56,748 bases of DNA from Thalassotalea sp. PP2-459 (GCF_001913705.1 NZ_MKQD01000051.1:1-56748), one strand, 5' to 3'; counted from the stretch's first letter, positions 36,936-46,698 are shown. The notes: generated by a model from the sequence alone, not told the origin. Made by a program: numbers and translations.

Positions 36936-37643
36936 ATGAAGCAACTCTTTACATTTACCCATAACTTAATCAAATCAACTGTTCTTTTTGCTGTATTAAC
37001 TTCCGCGCAATCCAGTGCGGATACTCTATGGTCAGATTACAGCGTAACCTTACTTAAGGGTAATAATTATGAAGTTGGCGATAACGACCGTACCGTGTTT
37101 ACGTTTGAGCATGCTGCTGGTTACAGTTGGGGCGATAGTTTTCTATTTGTCGATAGATTACATTCAAATAATGGCGACCGTGAAACCTATATAGAAATAT
37201 CACCACGGTTTCAAATATCTTCCTACCACAACACGCTCTTTGAAAATATCTATATAGCAACTACTGCCGAAGTTGGAGATGGTTTTACTAATTATCTAGT
37301 TGGCGTTGGCACCAACCTTAAGGTACCTAATTTTTTATTTTTTAAAACTAACATTTACCATAAAAATAACGATTTAGGTGATAATGCGGTACAAACAACC
37401 CTGAGCTGGGCCGTACCAATTGGCCCTTTGATGTACGATGGTTTTTTAGATTATGTTACCGCTACCGATGACGCCAATGCACAAATGAATTTTACCTCAC
37501 AGCTAAAGTATGACTTAGCGCCAGCACTAAACATTAAATCTAAACTCTACGTAGGCATTGAATATGTACACTGGGATAATAAGTTTGGCATTAAAGGTGT
37601 TGACGAGCGAAATGTTAATTTACTTGTAAAATATCACTTCTAA
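36936..37643 (+). CDS. Tsx/OmpK-type nucleoside-specific outer membrane channel
   Basis: 235 residues. A signal peptide (about 1-28, ends SSA) precedes a 12-stranded barrel beginning DTLWSDYSVTLLKGNNYEV. Charged loops and a terminal Phe (VNLLVKYHF) fit outer membrane targeting. The FEHAAGYSWGDSFLFVD segment is characteristic of the Tsx/OmpK family, which lets nucleosides cross the outer membrane. It is 9 bp behind a chemoreceptor gene, suggesting that uptake and chemotaxis to the same compound are linked. Confidence 0.88.
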   Translation: MKQLFTFTHNLIKSTVLFAVLTSAQSSADTLWSDYSVTLLKGNNYEVGDNDRTVFTFEHAAGYSWGDSFLFVDRLHSNNGDRETYIEISPRFQISSYHNTLFENIYIATTAEVGDGFTNYLVGVGTNLKVPNFLFFKTNIYHKNNDLGDNAVQTTLSWAVPIGPLMYDGFLDYVTATDDANAQMNFTSQLKYDLAPALNIKSKLYVGIEYVHWDNKFGIKGVDERNVNLLVKYHF

Positions 37644-37669
37644 CACTCACTCATCAATTGGTGGGTGTT
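37642..37669. terminator. Hairpin between convergent porin and yggL genes
   Basis: AACACTCAC (37642-37650, including the porin stop codon) pairs with GTGGGTGTT (37661-37669) with one G-U pair. Probable shared terminator. Confidence 0.5.
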
Positions 37670-37674
37670 GCGTA

Positions 37675-38013
37675 CTATTCAGCCCACCAAACATCGTATA
37701 ACTCACTTACAGAAACGGAAACCGCGCCATTTTCTTTAAGCCATTTTTCAACGGCTTCTCTATCGGCGTCTGTACAGCTACCAAGCTTTTCTGTACACAC
37801 TAAACCGTGCCAAATGGTATCACCTTCACCACCAAAACCTAGGTTATTTGGCTGAATTACTTCAACGAAAAATTTATCAAGAAAGTTATCAACGCCAGCA
37901 GAGTCAATATCATCGGGTAATTTCCACGCCACATCAAAACCAAACTCTTTGAATTCGTCAACGCGAAGTTTTTTTCTCAACCTTCTTGAGCGGTTTTTTG
38001 CTTGAAATTTCAT
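37675..38013 (-). CDS. yggL: YggL family 50S ribosome-associated protein (DUF469)
   Basis: 112 residues from ATG 38013, preceded by AAGGA; the longer upstream frame runs into the divergent mutY promoter and is not used. The basic N-terminus KNRSRRLRKKLRVDEFKEFG and the C-terminus SELYDVWWAE match YggL, a small protein associated with the large ribosomal subunit. It diverges from mutY, an arrangement also found in enterics. Confidence 0.93.
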   Translation of the reverse strand: MKFQAKNRSRRLRKKLRVDEFKEFGFDVAWKLPDDIDSAGVDNFLDKFFVEVIQPNNLGFGGEGDTIWHGLVCTEKLGSCTDADREAVEKWLKENGAVSVSVSELYDVWWAE

Positions 38014-38152
38014 AATATTCCTTAATACGTATTTTGCCGCCAAATATAGTGGCTGAGCAGTAAAATGTCTACCGAAGTTGATAAATAGTCGTTCGAGCAT
38101 CATGCATAAAATTGCTGGCATTAACAGTAAATTTCGCTACACTGACGCTCCT

Positions 38153-39247
38153 ATGACACAAAGCATTAGTATTTCATCAAAATCAGCAACAGATTTCAGT
38201 GAAGCCGTTGTTAACTGGTATCATCAGCAAGGTAGAAAACATTTGCCTTGGCAGCAGAACAAAACGCCGTATAGGGTTTGGATTTCTGAGATCATGCTAC
38301 AACAAACGCAAGTTGCAACTGTTATTCCCTATTATCAGCGTTTTATGGAAAGTTTTCCTAATATCACTGCCTTAGCGAATGCAGAGCAAGATCTCGTTCT
38401 ACATCATTGGACTGGCTTAGGTTATTATGCTCGCGCAAGAAACCTGCATAAAGCAGCGCAAATCATGCGAGATGAATACCACGGTGAATTTCCACAAATT
38501 ATCGAACAAGTAGTAGCACTGCCAGGCATTGGTCGCTCCACGGCTGGAGCAATATTAAGTTTAGCATTAAAGCAGCACCATCCGATACTTGATGGAAACG
38601 TTAAACGTGTGCTATCACGTCATTACATGGTTGAAGGTTATAACGGCCAAAGCAAGTACGAAAAAACACTATGGCCGATTGCTGAAACGTTAACACCAGC
38701 AAAACAGGTTGATGCTTTTAACCAAGCAATGATGGACTTGGGCGCAACACTTTGCACCCGTTCTAAACCAGATTGTACCAACTGCCCAATCACATCGACT
38801 TGTTTAGCCAACGCTAGTAACGAACAACAGCATTTCCCACAAAAAAAACCTAAAAAGAAAGTACCTGAAAAATCTGTCATTATGCTAATTTTAAAGCAAG
38901 GTGATAACGTACTGATGATAAAACGCCCTCCCAGCGGAATTTGGGGCGGTTTATATGGTTTTCCAGAAACAACAACGATAGAAGATATTGATAACGACTT
39001 AGTAAATTTAGGCATAAAAGGTGTTGAACAACGCACACTTACTGCTTTTCGTCATACGTTCAGTCATTTTCATTTAGATATCACGCCAATTTTAATCGAG
39101 TGCCAGCCTGAACAGCGTGAATTACGTATTTCGGAAAGTGAATCTCATTTATGGTACAACATAGCAAGTCGTGACACCGTAGGTTTAGCTGCTGCTAGTT
39201 GTAAAATACTTGATGAAGTTCGCGAGCTATACCATGCTTTAACCTAA
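38153..39247 (+). CDS. mutY: A/G-specific adenine DNA glycosylase
   Basis: Excises adenine mispaired with 8-oxoguanine. The start is placed at ATG 38153 because earlier in-frame ATGs (38078, 38102) fall near the divergent yggL start; none has a strong ribosome-binding site. 364 residues. Catalytic E46 lies in [10 protein letters not shown]. The helix-hairpin-helix is [12 protein letters not shown] and catalytic D147 is in LDGNVKRV. A 4Fe-4S loop has C201, C208, C211 and C217 with the usual C-x6-C-x2-C-x5-C spacing. A Nudix-like C-terminal recognition domain begins at about 240 ([10 protein letters not shown]). In many relatives yggX follows directly; here it is 9 kb away. Confidence 0.95.
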   Translation: MTQSISISSKSATDFSEAVVNWYHQQGRKHLPWQQNKTPYRVWISEIMLQQTQVATVIPYYQRFMESFPNITALANAEQDLVLHHWTGLGYYARARNLHKAAQIMRDEYHGEFPQIIEQVVALPGIGRSTAGAILSLALKQHHPILDGNVKRVLSRHYMVEGYNGQSKYEKTLWPIAETLTPAKQVDAFNQAMMDLGATLCTRSKPDCTNCPITSTCLANASNEQQHFPQKKPKKKVPEKSVIMLILKQGDNVLMIKRPPSGIWGGLYGFPETTTIEDIDNDLVNLGIKGVEQRTLTAFRHTFSHFHLDITPILIECQPEQRELRISESESHLWYNIASRDTVGLAAASCKILDEVRELYHALT

Positions 39248-39335
39248 GCTAATTTTTACTAACGCTTTGTTTACAGCACGTTAAATAGCGATTAAATTAA
39301 TCTTTCAGCTCGGAGTGTATACAGGCACTACTAAC

Positions 39336-39740
39336 ATGTTAAAAATAAAAGCGATTGATCACATTGTTCTACGTACTAACAAACTTGATGAAATGTTAAA
39401 TTTTTATTGTCAGGTACTTGGATGTCATATAGAACGTGAAACCGAAGATAGCTTAGGATTAACGCAGTTACGTGCAGGCAATGCATTAATTGATATCGTT
39501 ACTATTGATAGTGAGTTGGGACAAATGGGTGGAGCAGCTCCATCTGATAGCGGCATTAATGTTGACCATTTTTGTTTACAACTTGAATTGATCAGCGAAC
39601 AAGATATAGCACAACATCTAAAAAGCCATAATATCCCCTTTAACGGTTTTGAACGTCGTTATGGTGCACAGGGTTTTGGTCAATCGGTATATATACAAGA
39701 CCCACAAGGTAATACAGTTGAGCTTCGTTCTACTCAATAA
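39336..39740 (+). CDS. VOC family (glyoxalase/bleomycin resistance) protein
   Basis: 134 residues from ATG 39336, which begins the usual IDHIVLRT strand. Two beta-alpha-beta-beta-beta modules are visible. Likely metal ligands are H in IDHIVLR, H in VDHFCLQLE and E in GNTVELRS. Closely similar proteins act as lactoylglutathione-lyase-like or metal-dependent isomerases of unknown substrate. No partner is evident. Confidence 0.85.
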   Translation: MLKIKAIDHIVLRTNKLDEMLNFYCQVLGCHIERETEDSLGLTQLRAGNALIDIVTIDSELGQMGGAAPSDSGINVDHFCLQLELISEQDIAQHLKSHNIPFNGFERRYGAQGFGQSVYIQDPQGNTVELRSTQ

Positions 39741-39840
39741 CAATTTTGAATAACAATGACTTATTATCCTTAAAGTTTTTCTGTTTACAATTTCAAATCC
39801 ACCGTTAAATGAACAAGATTATTGGTGACTCACATTTACT

Positions 39841-41136
39841 TTACCTTGGAATAACCACTGATACCGCAAGGCCTCCACCAATACGGTTATGCAAAGAAAT
39901 TTTACCATCGTGTGCTTCTACAATTTCTCGGCAAAGCGCTAGCCCTAAACCAGTTCCAGACTGTTTAGTAGAATAAAAGGGGATCAAAGCATTGGTTAAT
40001 ACTTGTTCTGACATACCTGCGCCACGATCTTTAACTTCAAATATTGCTTGTTGACTTGTCACCGTTATTTCTAAAGATACTTGCGACAGCGCAGAGCCTG
40101 ACTCTTGTGCGTTTTTAATCAAGTTGATCATCACTTGTTCTAACTGGCTTGGATCAAACATGATTTCAACATTGGCAATTTTTTCTGGCACATTAAACTC
40201 CAGCTGTGTGCGAAGCTGTGCAACAAAGGCATTAATATTGATAGCTTCAAGCCGAGGCGTAGGAAGTTTTGCAAACTTTGCATAACCACTGATAAAGCTA
40301 TTTAAGTGATCAATGCGTTCTTTAATCGTTTCAAAAATTAGGGGTAACTTATTATCTTGATATTTCTTCGCAATCAATTGGCCTGAGTGCGTAACAGAAG
40401 AAATAGGCGCTAATGAATTATTAAGTTCATGGCTGATCACTCTGATCACTTTTTTCCATACTGCAACTTCCTGTCGATTTAATTCGCGTGTCATTTGTTT
40501 TAATAAAAATAACTGATGCTTTTTATTGTTTAGCAAAAAGTCGCCTCGCGATAAATGCCAGGTTTCGCTATTGTCTTGTTCTTCAATGACAAATAAACCA
40601 TCTTGATGTTCAGTTATCGCTTGGCATAACGTTTCAGGCCAGTGTTTCATTAACTGTGTTAATTGTTCACCCTCCATGCGCTTACCTTGATTCAAAAAAT
40701 GACGCGTCTCACTGTTTGAATAAACAAAATAATCATCATCATCAACCAAAAACATCATAATAGGAGAGCTTTCTATTACTTTATCTAACAACAACTCTCG
40801 TTGATAAATACTTTGCTTTTCTGCACGCAATTTATCTGCAACATCATTATACAAGTAACATAATTGGCTTAGTTCATCACTACCTGTAATAGCTAAACTA
40901 TTCGAAAATTCATTATCTTTAAAATTCAACAACCCTGCTTCTAATGCCACAAGTTTGTTTTCAATAAAGGTGAAAAAATATTGCACGATAGCGATAACAA
41001 AAACACTACTAAACGCTAAAGTTAATAACAGTAATAGCCAATCATGCGTTGATAAAAATAAGAATAAAAGACTATTAGATAGCCAAGTAGCGCCTAACGC
41101 CGTTATTAATAACCGCCCTTTTAAGGTATTAACCAT
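39841..41136 (-). CDS. NtrY-type membrane sensor histidine kinase
   Basis: 431 residues. Two N-terminal membrane helices (about 8-29 and 33-56) with almost no periplasmic loop suggest sensing within the membrane. A HAMP-like linker (about 58-105) and a PAS-like domain (about 115-215) follow. HisKA has H236 in VISHELNNSLAPI, the H-N-L-N-N form typical of NtrY/NtrB relatives. HATPase has NLIKNAQES, DRGAGM and a TKQSGTGLGLALC G-box. The start codon overlaps the stop of the sigma-54 regulator gene (TAATG), so the two are co-translated. It probably signals to that regulator to control the ABC exporter upstream. Confidence 0.93.
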   Translation of the reverse strand: MVNTLKGRLLITALGATWLSNSLLFLFLSTHDWLLLLLTLAFSSVFVIAIVQYFFTFIENKLVALEAGLLNFKDNEFSNSLAITGSDELSQLCYLYNDVADKLRAEKQSIYQRELLLDKVIESSPIMMFLVDDDDYFVYSNSETRHFLNQGKRMEGEQLTQLMKHWPETLCQAITEHQDGLFVIEEQDNSETWHLSRGDFLLNNKKHQLFLLKQMTRELNRQEVAVWKKVIRVISHELNNSLAPISSVTHSGQLIAKKYQDNKLPLIFETIKERIDHLNSFISGYAKFAKLPTPRLEAININAFVAQLRTQLEFNVPEKIANVEIMFDPSQLEQVMINLIKNAQESGSALSQVSLEITVTSQQAIFEVKDRGAGMSEQVLTNALIPFYSTKQSGTGLGLALCREIVEAHDGKISLHNRIGGGLAVSVVIPR

Positions 41137-42470
41137 TACTTATTAATCCCAAACTTTTCCATTCGACGGTAAAAAGCCTGTCGACTTAAACCTAGCGACT
41201 TAGCCGCGCGACTGATAACCCCCTGGTTATCCATAATCGCTTGTTCAACCATGTGTTGAGTGATGACATCTTCTGTTTGATGTGATGATTGCATGACATC
41301 GTTATTAAGACCAAAATCTTCTGGCTGCCACTCTGCTGATTTTGACAACAACATGGCTCGCTGACAGGCATTTTCAAGCTCACGTACATTTCCAGGCCAT
41401 GGGTGCGCTGCCAGTACGTGTGCTGTAACTTTAGGCATCACCTTACTATTATCAGTAAAGTGCTCCACTAAAGGAAGAATATCGTCAGTACGTTGATTTA
41501 ATGCTGGTAGTTCAAGACCAATGACATTGAGGCGATAAAATAAATCTTCACGAAAAGTACCTTGTTTAATGTCGTGAGCAAGATTTGCATTTGTTGCACT
41601 CACAACCCTGACATCAACTTTTATCGTTTCATGGCTACCTAAACGTTCAAACTCGCCAGTTTGTAATACACGCAATAGCTTAATTTGCCCTGAAAGCGAT
41701 AAATTACCTATTTCATCTAAAAAGAGTGTGCCGCCATCGGCAGCTTCGAAGCGCCCTATACGACGCTTGTTGGCACCCGTATAGGCACCAGCTTCGGCAC
41801 CAAATAATTCAGCTTCCATCAAATCAATTGGCAACGCCCCAACATTAACTTTAATAAAAGGCTTTGCCGCGCGAAAGGAGTTTGCATGAATGATATCAGC
41901 AATTTTTTCTTTGCCTGCACCGTTTGGACCAGTAATTAAGACACTAACGTCTGATTTAGCAACCTGAACACTCATATCCACTAAACGTTGCATATTGGTA
42001 CTTTTAAAAATTAAGCCACATAAATTAGCCTCACTTAAATGCGTTTCGCGCTCTCTATTTTGATTGATCAGCGTTTGAGACGTCTGTCTCACTTCATATA
42101 ACTCTATTAAATTATTGATGGTGATGAGTAACTTTTCATCATCCCACGGTTTTGCAAGATAGTCTGCTGCCCCATGCTTAACAAGCTCTATTGCTGTCGT
42201 TAAGTCTGTCCATGCGGTAAGCAAAATGATCGGTAAATCAGGCAGCATTTCACGCATTTGATAAAAAGCCTGTTTACCTTCCTCACCACTGGTGGTGTCT
42301 TGCGTAAAGTTCATATCAAGAATAACCAGTGCAATACGCTGATAGTTAAGTATCGGCATCGCCTCAGCAGGACAACTGGCCGTAACCACTTGATAATCAT
42401 GTAACTCTAATAAAATGCTTAATGCATTACAGACCGATGGATTATCATCGACTACTAATATTTTTTCCAT
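41136..42470 (-). CDS. Sigma-54-dependent response regulator (NtrC family)
   Basis: 444 residues. The receiver domain (1-120) has phospho-acceptor D52 in VILDMNF. The AAA+ domain (about 150-375) has Walker A GPNGAGKE (181-188), the sigma-54 contact loop GAYTGA (228-233, Tyr for the usual Phe), and Walker B GGTLFLDE (D252, E253). The Fis-type helix-turn-helix is ISRAAKSLGLSRQAFYRRM at the end. It activates sigma-54 promoters from upstream sites. A sigma-54 promoter with a palindromic enhancer precedes the exporter operon 5.5 kb away at 47996-48120 and is its likely target. The kinase gene overlaps its stop codon. Confidence 0.95.
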   Translation of the reverse strand: MEKILVVDDNPSVCNALSILLELHDYQVVTASCPAEAMPILNYQRIALVILDMNFTQDTTSGEEGKQAFYQMREMLPDLPIILLTAWTDLTTAIELVKHGAADYLAKPWDDEKLLITINNLIELYEVRQTSQTLINQNRERETHLSEANLCGLIFKSTNMQRLVDMSVQVAKSDVSVLITGPNGAGKEKIADIIHANSFRAAKPFIKVNVGALPIDLMEAELFGAEAGAYTGANKRRIGRFEAADGGTLFLDEIGNLSLSGQIKLLRVLQTGEFERLGSHETIKVDVRVVSATNANLAHDIKQGTFREDLFYRLNVIGLELPALNQRTDDILPLVEHFTDNSKVMPKVTAHVLAAHPWPGNVRELENACQRAMLLSKSAEWQPEDFGLNNDVMQSSHQTEDVITQHMVEQAIMDNQGVISRAAKSLGLSRQAFYRRMEKFGINK

Positions 42471-42547
42471 AAATCAGCTTGTTACCTTAACTTAACTGAT
42501 ATCACCACAAAGGGTATCAGCCTATCAAACTCAATGATTGAAATGAA

Positions 42548-43342
42548 TCAATTTGCTGCAATTATTGATGATATCCATGGTTGATAACTTGATACCCTCA
42601 CTTGATATGACTTATGGCCATATAACCCAGCTTGAAAATCACTCAAAGGGCCGTCCACATAATCCCATGAAAACATACCTACTAACCACTCACGACCATC
42701 TTTTTTGATAATTACAGGTCCACCGCTATCTCCAGAACCATCAATTCCCTCTAACGGTAACGCTTTTTCAGGTTGGTCAAATGCTATCGCTAACCAGTAA
42801 GGTGTTACTTCCTCAATTTTATTTTCGAGTTTACGTAGCACTTTATCACGCTTGGTCTCGAAAACTGCACCGCCAATGCCATCTCCTGTAGCGCCTTTTC
42901 CGTAACCAATAACGCGCTTACCTAATTCATCTGACTTAGTATAAATAGATAACGGACTGACACTATCAACTGATGTTGATAGCTTTACCAAGGCAATATC
43001 ACGATTAGCAAACTGAAAATCCATTGTGGCTTTCGTACCTTTGTCCAAGGTGGACGACTCAAGCTTTCGATAATCTTTATGGATAAAAACTGATTCAATT
43101 ACATATTCTTTGCCCGCAATATCAATCGTTTTACCTTGATAATCATAGAAAATCACATGTGCTACCGTTAAAACCCAGTTTGGGGCAATTAAAACCCCTT
43201 GACCTTCATGTGGCATATTGACCAAATATTGTGGTGGTTTCTTAACAACATAATCATCTGCACTTTTGTCATGCCTAATAACTACCGCGAAACTTGTAGA
43301 ACAAAAAACAAGTAAGATAAACAGACACCATATTTTTTTCAT
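42548..43342 (-). CDS. Secreted trypsin-like serine protease (S1 family)
   Basis: 264 residues. A signal peptide (1-19, ends STSFA) leads to the periplasm or outside. The catalytic triad is complete: H62 in VLTVAHV, D115 in NRDIALVKL and S206 in GSGDSGGPV. No propeptide disulphides, PDZ or membrane segments are seen. An AAGGAAAG ribosome-binding site precedes the ATG. It lies between the ABC permease genes and the regulator gene on the same strand, with a terminator hairpin just upstream, so it may be expressed separately or by read-through. Its link to the exporter (processing of an exported peptide, or degradation of an attacking one) is inference. Confidence 0.9.
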   Translation of the reverse strand: MKKIWCLFILLVFCSTSFAVVIRHDKSADDYVVKKPPQYLVNMPHEGQGVLIAPNWVLTVAHVIFYDYQGKTIDIAGKEYVIESVFIHKDYRKLESSTLDKGTKATMDFQFANRDIALVKLSTSVDSVSPLSIYTKSDELGKRVIGYGKGATGDGIGGAVFETKRDKVLRKLENKIEEVTPYWLAIAFDQPEKALPLEGIDGSGDSGGPVIIKKDGREWLVGMFSWDYVDGPLSDFQAGLYGHKSYQVRVSSYQPWISSIIAAN

Positions 43343-43361
43343 TACACTTTCCTTATAATAA

Positions 43362-43387
43362 AAGCATTAGCAATTATGCTAATGCTT
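43362..43387 (-). terminator. Terminator between ABC operon and protease gene
   Basis: AAGCATTAGC (43362-43371) pairs perfectly with GCTAATGCTT (43378-43387), followed leftward by TTTATTATAA. It ends the exporter transcript at least partly. Confidence 0.8.
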
Positions 43388-43404
43388 CCTTTTAAACAAC
43401 ATCA

Positions 43405-44610
43405 CTAGACTGATCGGGTGGCGATAGCCGGTGAAATCTTTGAGGCCTTTAAGGCAGGTATAAATACCGCAATTTCAATGACCACAATAATCCCCACTAA
43501 CGTTGCGCCAATATAATTAAAAGATAATGCTTCAGAAGAAAAGTAGGTCATCAAGTAGTTATTGAGCACTAGCGCCAAAATAATACCTAAGACAATCCCT
43601 AAACCGGCAATCAATGCACTTTCCGTCATAAAGTAACCTTGAATATCTGCGCGACTTGCCCCTAGCGCCCGGCGTGTGCCTATTTGTTTTTGACGACGGT
43701 TTACATTAAAAATGGTCATACCGGCAATACCAAGCGCCGTGATAAAAATAAGCACTGCAATGATAACCATCAACATATTCGTCATCAATCTATCACGTTG
43801 ATAACTTGTCGCTTTCATGTCGGCGATTGTAGAGGCTGGATTAATCACGCGACGATTTTCTAGCTTTAATAGAATATCTTGCACATTTTTAATCATAGTA
43901 TCAGCTTCACCAGGTTCGACACGAATAGCAAAACGGATAAATTGCTGATCATAAATTGCAGGCAATAACACTGTTTTTTCAACTAACGATGAATGCACCC
44001 ACGGGCCCTGCATTTTATCCATAATACCAATAACTTGAAAAGGTAAGTCGATACTGTAAATATATTTTCCTAGCGCATCACCGTCTGGAAACAATTCATC
44101 TGCTAATGCTTGTGTGATAATGGCAACTTTAGGTGCATTAGCACCGCTATCGCGAATGACCATTTCATCAGGTCGGAAGCTTCTACCTTTAGTGATTTGT
44201 TGATCAAACAATTGAGTAATGTTGGAATTTCCAGCGAAAACACCAGCACCAGACGTTAACGCACCTTCCATTTCAGGCTGATTTCTAAAACCCCAAGAAT
44301 CGCCACTGCCAGAAAGTGGTAGTTGATTTATGCCAGTAGCCTCAATAACGTAAGGCAATTCCATGATTTTTTGCTGATCTACTTGTAATTGTTTGGTGAT
44401 ATCTACATTTTCATCATAGAAATACATTGATAAACCAACAATTTCAGCTTCAGGAATACCACTATTTCGCTGCATATCATCAATACGCTCTTTAATAATG
44501 AAAGCCGCATTGCTGACGATTGCTAACGTCAGCGCAATTTGCATAATAATCAAAACAACACTGCTTTTGTTTCGCATCATGGCATTAAAAATGGGAGAAA
44601 TATGTAACAT
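43405..44610 (-). CDS. ABC exporter permease, FtsX/MacB type (second permease)
   Basis: 401 residues. TM1 is at about 18-38. A MacB-type periplasmic domain (about 45-275) follows, then three C-terminal helices of the FtsX fold, with GTRRALGASRADI between the first two. It lies 10 bp after its paralogue and shares the RRALGAS signature. The two are probably a heterodimer energised by the ATPase at 45952-46665. Such mechanotransmission exporters act on peptides, antibiotics or lipoproteins in the periplasm. Confidence 0.92.
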   Translation of the reverse strand: MLHISPIFNAMMRNKSSVVLIIMQIALTLAIVSNAAFIIKERIDDMQRNSGIPEAEIVGLSMYFYDENVDITKQLQVDQQKIMELPYVIEATGINQLPLSGSGDSWGFRNQPEMEGALTSGAGVFAGNSNITQLFDQQITKGRSFRPDEMVIRDSGANAPKVAIITQALADELFPDGDALGKYIYSIDLPFQVIGIMDKMQGPWVHSSLVEKTVLLPAIYDQQFIRFAIRVEPGEADTMIKNVQDILLKLENRRVINPASTIADMKATSYQRDRLMTNMLMVIIAVLIFITALGIAGMTIFNVNRRQKQIGTRRALGASRADIQGYFMTESALIAGLGIVLGIILALVLNNYLMTYFSSEALSFNYIGATLVGIIVVIEIAVFIPALKASKISPAIATRSV

Positions 44611-44620
44611 AATGCAGCTC

Positions 44621-45934
44621 CTATTGAGTTTTTAAATAAATAGAGGGAAGCGTAGTACACACTCGCCATGCGGGGTAAATCCCTGCCAATACTGTAGCGC
44701 TCACCGCAATGATGGGTGCCGCTAAAAACATAGTGATATCCATCGTGGCAACGAAGTCAAAGCCATCAAAATTATTTTTCAATAATGACAAACCAAAATA
44801 CGCAAATGCTAATCCAAGTAACCCACCAAGCAGCCCAAGTAAACCAACTTCAACTAAGTGTTGAGCAAATACTTGCCCACGGCTAGCACCTAGTGCTCTA
44901 CGAACGCCTACATGAGGAGCATTCCGTAAGAATTTAGCCAGTAATAAACCGATACTATTCACTAAACATACCACTAAAAACATAAAGCTCACCGCAACCA
45001 ACACGTATGAGTCGTCACCAACAACATTGTTATAATCAAGCCATTGCTGAACATTGCGTATTAGCCCTTTTGCATCGTCACGTTCAAACCTTGCTAACTT
45101 TTGTTGTTGGCTAACATACCCTGATAGAAACTGTGAAAATGTGTCTTGATCTTTTTTCGTTGGCAGTTCTGCCCAGTATTGTGTCCATAAGATTTCAGAG
45201 TTGAGCTTTTCTTGGTAATTATTAACACGCTCTTCTTTCCAGCCATTATTATTTCCCCAAGACTGTAACTCGTAAACGCTGGATAAAACGAAGGGAATAA
45301 ACAGCTGTTCAGTGCTTTGAAACGCGCCATTGTTAACGTCATAAAACTTTGGTTTGGGTTGCCAAGACTCTGTAATGCCAACAATTTGATAGGTCGTTGC
45401 ATTTAAGAAAATTTCTTTTCCGGTATTATCACCACCACCAAATAGCTTGTCATTTAACTCTTCACTGATCACCACTTGAAAGGTTGGGTTTTCATCGACA
45501 GTTTTACTCCATGGGCCGCCATAAAGAAAATTAACGTCAAACATTGAAAAGAAATGACGGGTAGTAACACGGCTTGAACGCAAAACAGGGGCAAACTCAG
45601 GGTCAAGCGTACGCACAGAAAAACCCGTTTTATACATGGGTGTGTGTTTTAATTCAGGTAAAGCCCGCATTAAATTAGTTGCATCTTGATAAGTCAATTG
45701 TTCAGGTACATTATCTGTGGTGTTCCACGTAGAACTGCTACCCGTTGATTGCAATTGAACTGCAAATAATTGATCTGATTTTTCACTGATCGGGTTATTG
45801 CCCGTCATGTGATTTAACGTCAATGCTGTCATTGAAATTCCGATACCACAGGCTATTGCTAATACCATTAACAGCGTAGTACCTATCGTGCTTTTTAAGC
45901 TTTTTATCGCAAGTTGAATGTAATAACTAAACAT
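44621..45934 (-). CDS. ABC exporter permease, FtsX/MacB type (first permease)
   Basis: 437 residues with the same layout as the following gene: TM1 at about 15-38, a large periplasmic domain to about 310 and three C-terminal helices with GVRRALGASRGQV. An extra Trp- and Gln-rich segment (about 215-290) enlarges the periplasmic domain. It starts 17 bp after the ATPase gene. Half-transporter pairs with a separate ATPase and an adaptor resemble MacAB split into four genes. Confidence 0.92.
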   Translation of the reverse strand: MFSYYIQLAIKSLKSTIGTTLLMVLAIACGIGISMTALTLNHMTGNNPISEKSDQLFAVQLQSTGSSSTWNTTDNVPEQLTYQDATNLMRALPELKHTPMYKTGFSVRTLDPEFAPVLRSSRVTTRHFFSMFDVNFLYGGPWSKTVDENPTFQVVISEELNDKLFGGGDNTGKEIFLNATTYQIVGITESWQPKPKFYDVNNGAFQSTEQLFIPFVLSSVYELQSWGNNNGWKEERVNNYQEKLNSEILWTQYWAELPTKKDQDTFSQFLSGYVSQQQKLARFERDDAKGLIRNVQQWLDYNNVVGDDSYVLVAVSFMFLVVCLVNSIGLLLAKFLRNAPHVGVRRALGASRGQVFAQHLVEVGLLGLLGGLLGLAFAYFGLSLLKNNFDGFDFVATMDITMFLAAPIIAVSATVLAGIYPAWRVCTTLPSIYLKTQ

Positions 45935-45951
45935 GCTGTTTCCTTAGCCTT

Positions 45952-46665
45952 TTAGGCGATTGCTTCCTGGTCTTTTGCGGTTGCGCCACCTTGGTACATG
46001 GTAAAGTCACAAAGTTGCCCATCAACGATCTGAATATTACGCTCCGCTCTACGGGCAAGTTCAGCATCGTGTGTTACCATGACGATAGTAGTGCCTTGTT
46101 TGTTTATTTTTTCTAATAGTTCCATCACTTGTTTTGCCATTAAACTGTCAAGGTTACCGGTTGGCTCATCCGCTAATAAAAACTTAGGCTCACCTGCTAA
46201 TGCTCTTGCAATGGCAACCCGTTGCTGCTGCCCACCCGATAACTGTGACGGTAAATGTTTCATTCGCGATGCCAACCCAACCAGTTCAAGCGCATGCTCA
46301 ATTTTTTCTTTTCGCTCTTTAGTACTGAATCCGCGATACCGTAATGGCACATCAACATTTTCAAATAGGTTTAAATCAGGAATAAGATTAAACCCTTGAA
46401 AGATAAAGCCAATTTTTTCATTTCTTAAACGTGAAAGTTCTTTATCACTTAACCCAACAATACTTTGACCATCAAGTTGGTAATCACCTGATGAAATATT
46501 TTCTAATAAACCAGCAATATTTAAAAAAGTGGTTTTACCTGAGCCTGAAGGCCCAGTAACTGCAATAAATTCTCCCTCTTTTACTGTTAAGTTAAAATCA
46601 CGTAACGCGTGGGTTTGCACTAATTCCGTTTGATACACTTTATTAATATCTGACATTACTAACAT
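45952..46665 (-). CDS. ABC exporter ATP-binding protein (MacB/LolD type)
   Basis: 237 residues from ATG 46665, which has GGAGA 6 nt upstream (a further ATG at 46677 has no such site). Walker A is GPSGSGKT, the signature is LSGGQQQRVAIARALA and Walker B is FLLADEPTGNLD. An H-loop is present (VMVTHDAE). It belongs to the LolD/MacB/FtsE class that pairs with FtsX-type permeases. The genes on both sides supply adaptor and permeases. Confidence 0.95.
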   Translation of the reverse strand: MLVMSDINKVYQTELVQTHALRDFNLTVKEGEFIAVTGPSGSGKTTFLNIAGLLENISSGDYQLDGQSIVGLSDKELSRLRNEKIGFIFQGFNLIPDLNLFENVDVPLRYRGFSTKERKEKIEHALELVGLASRMKHLPSQLSGGQQQRVAIARALAGEPKFLLADEPTGNLDSLMAKQVMELLEKINKQGTTIVMVTHDAELARRAERNIQIVDGQLCDFTMYQGGATAKDQEAIA

Positions 46666-46698
46666 ACTGTTCTCCATAGTTTTTTATTTTTAATCGGA

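Noticed and set aside
38078..38152. N-terminal extension of MutY from the upstream ATGs
   Set aside because: The extra residues do not resemble MutY and the sequence is the divergent promoter region shared with yggL.
39316..39323. Third TGTATACA copy before the VOC gene as another GntR operator
   Set aside because: It lies far from the hydroxyproline cluster and beside an unrelated gene; an AT-rich 8-bp palindrome is expected by chance about once or twice in a window of this size.
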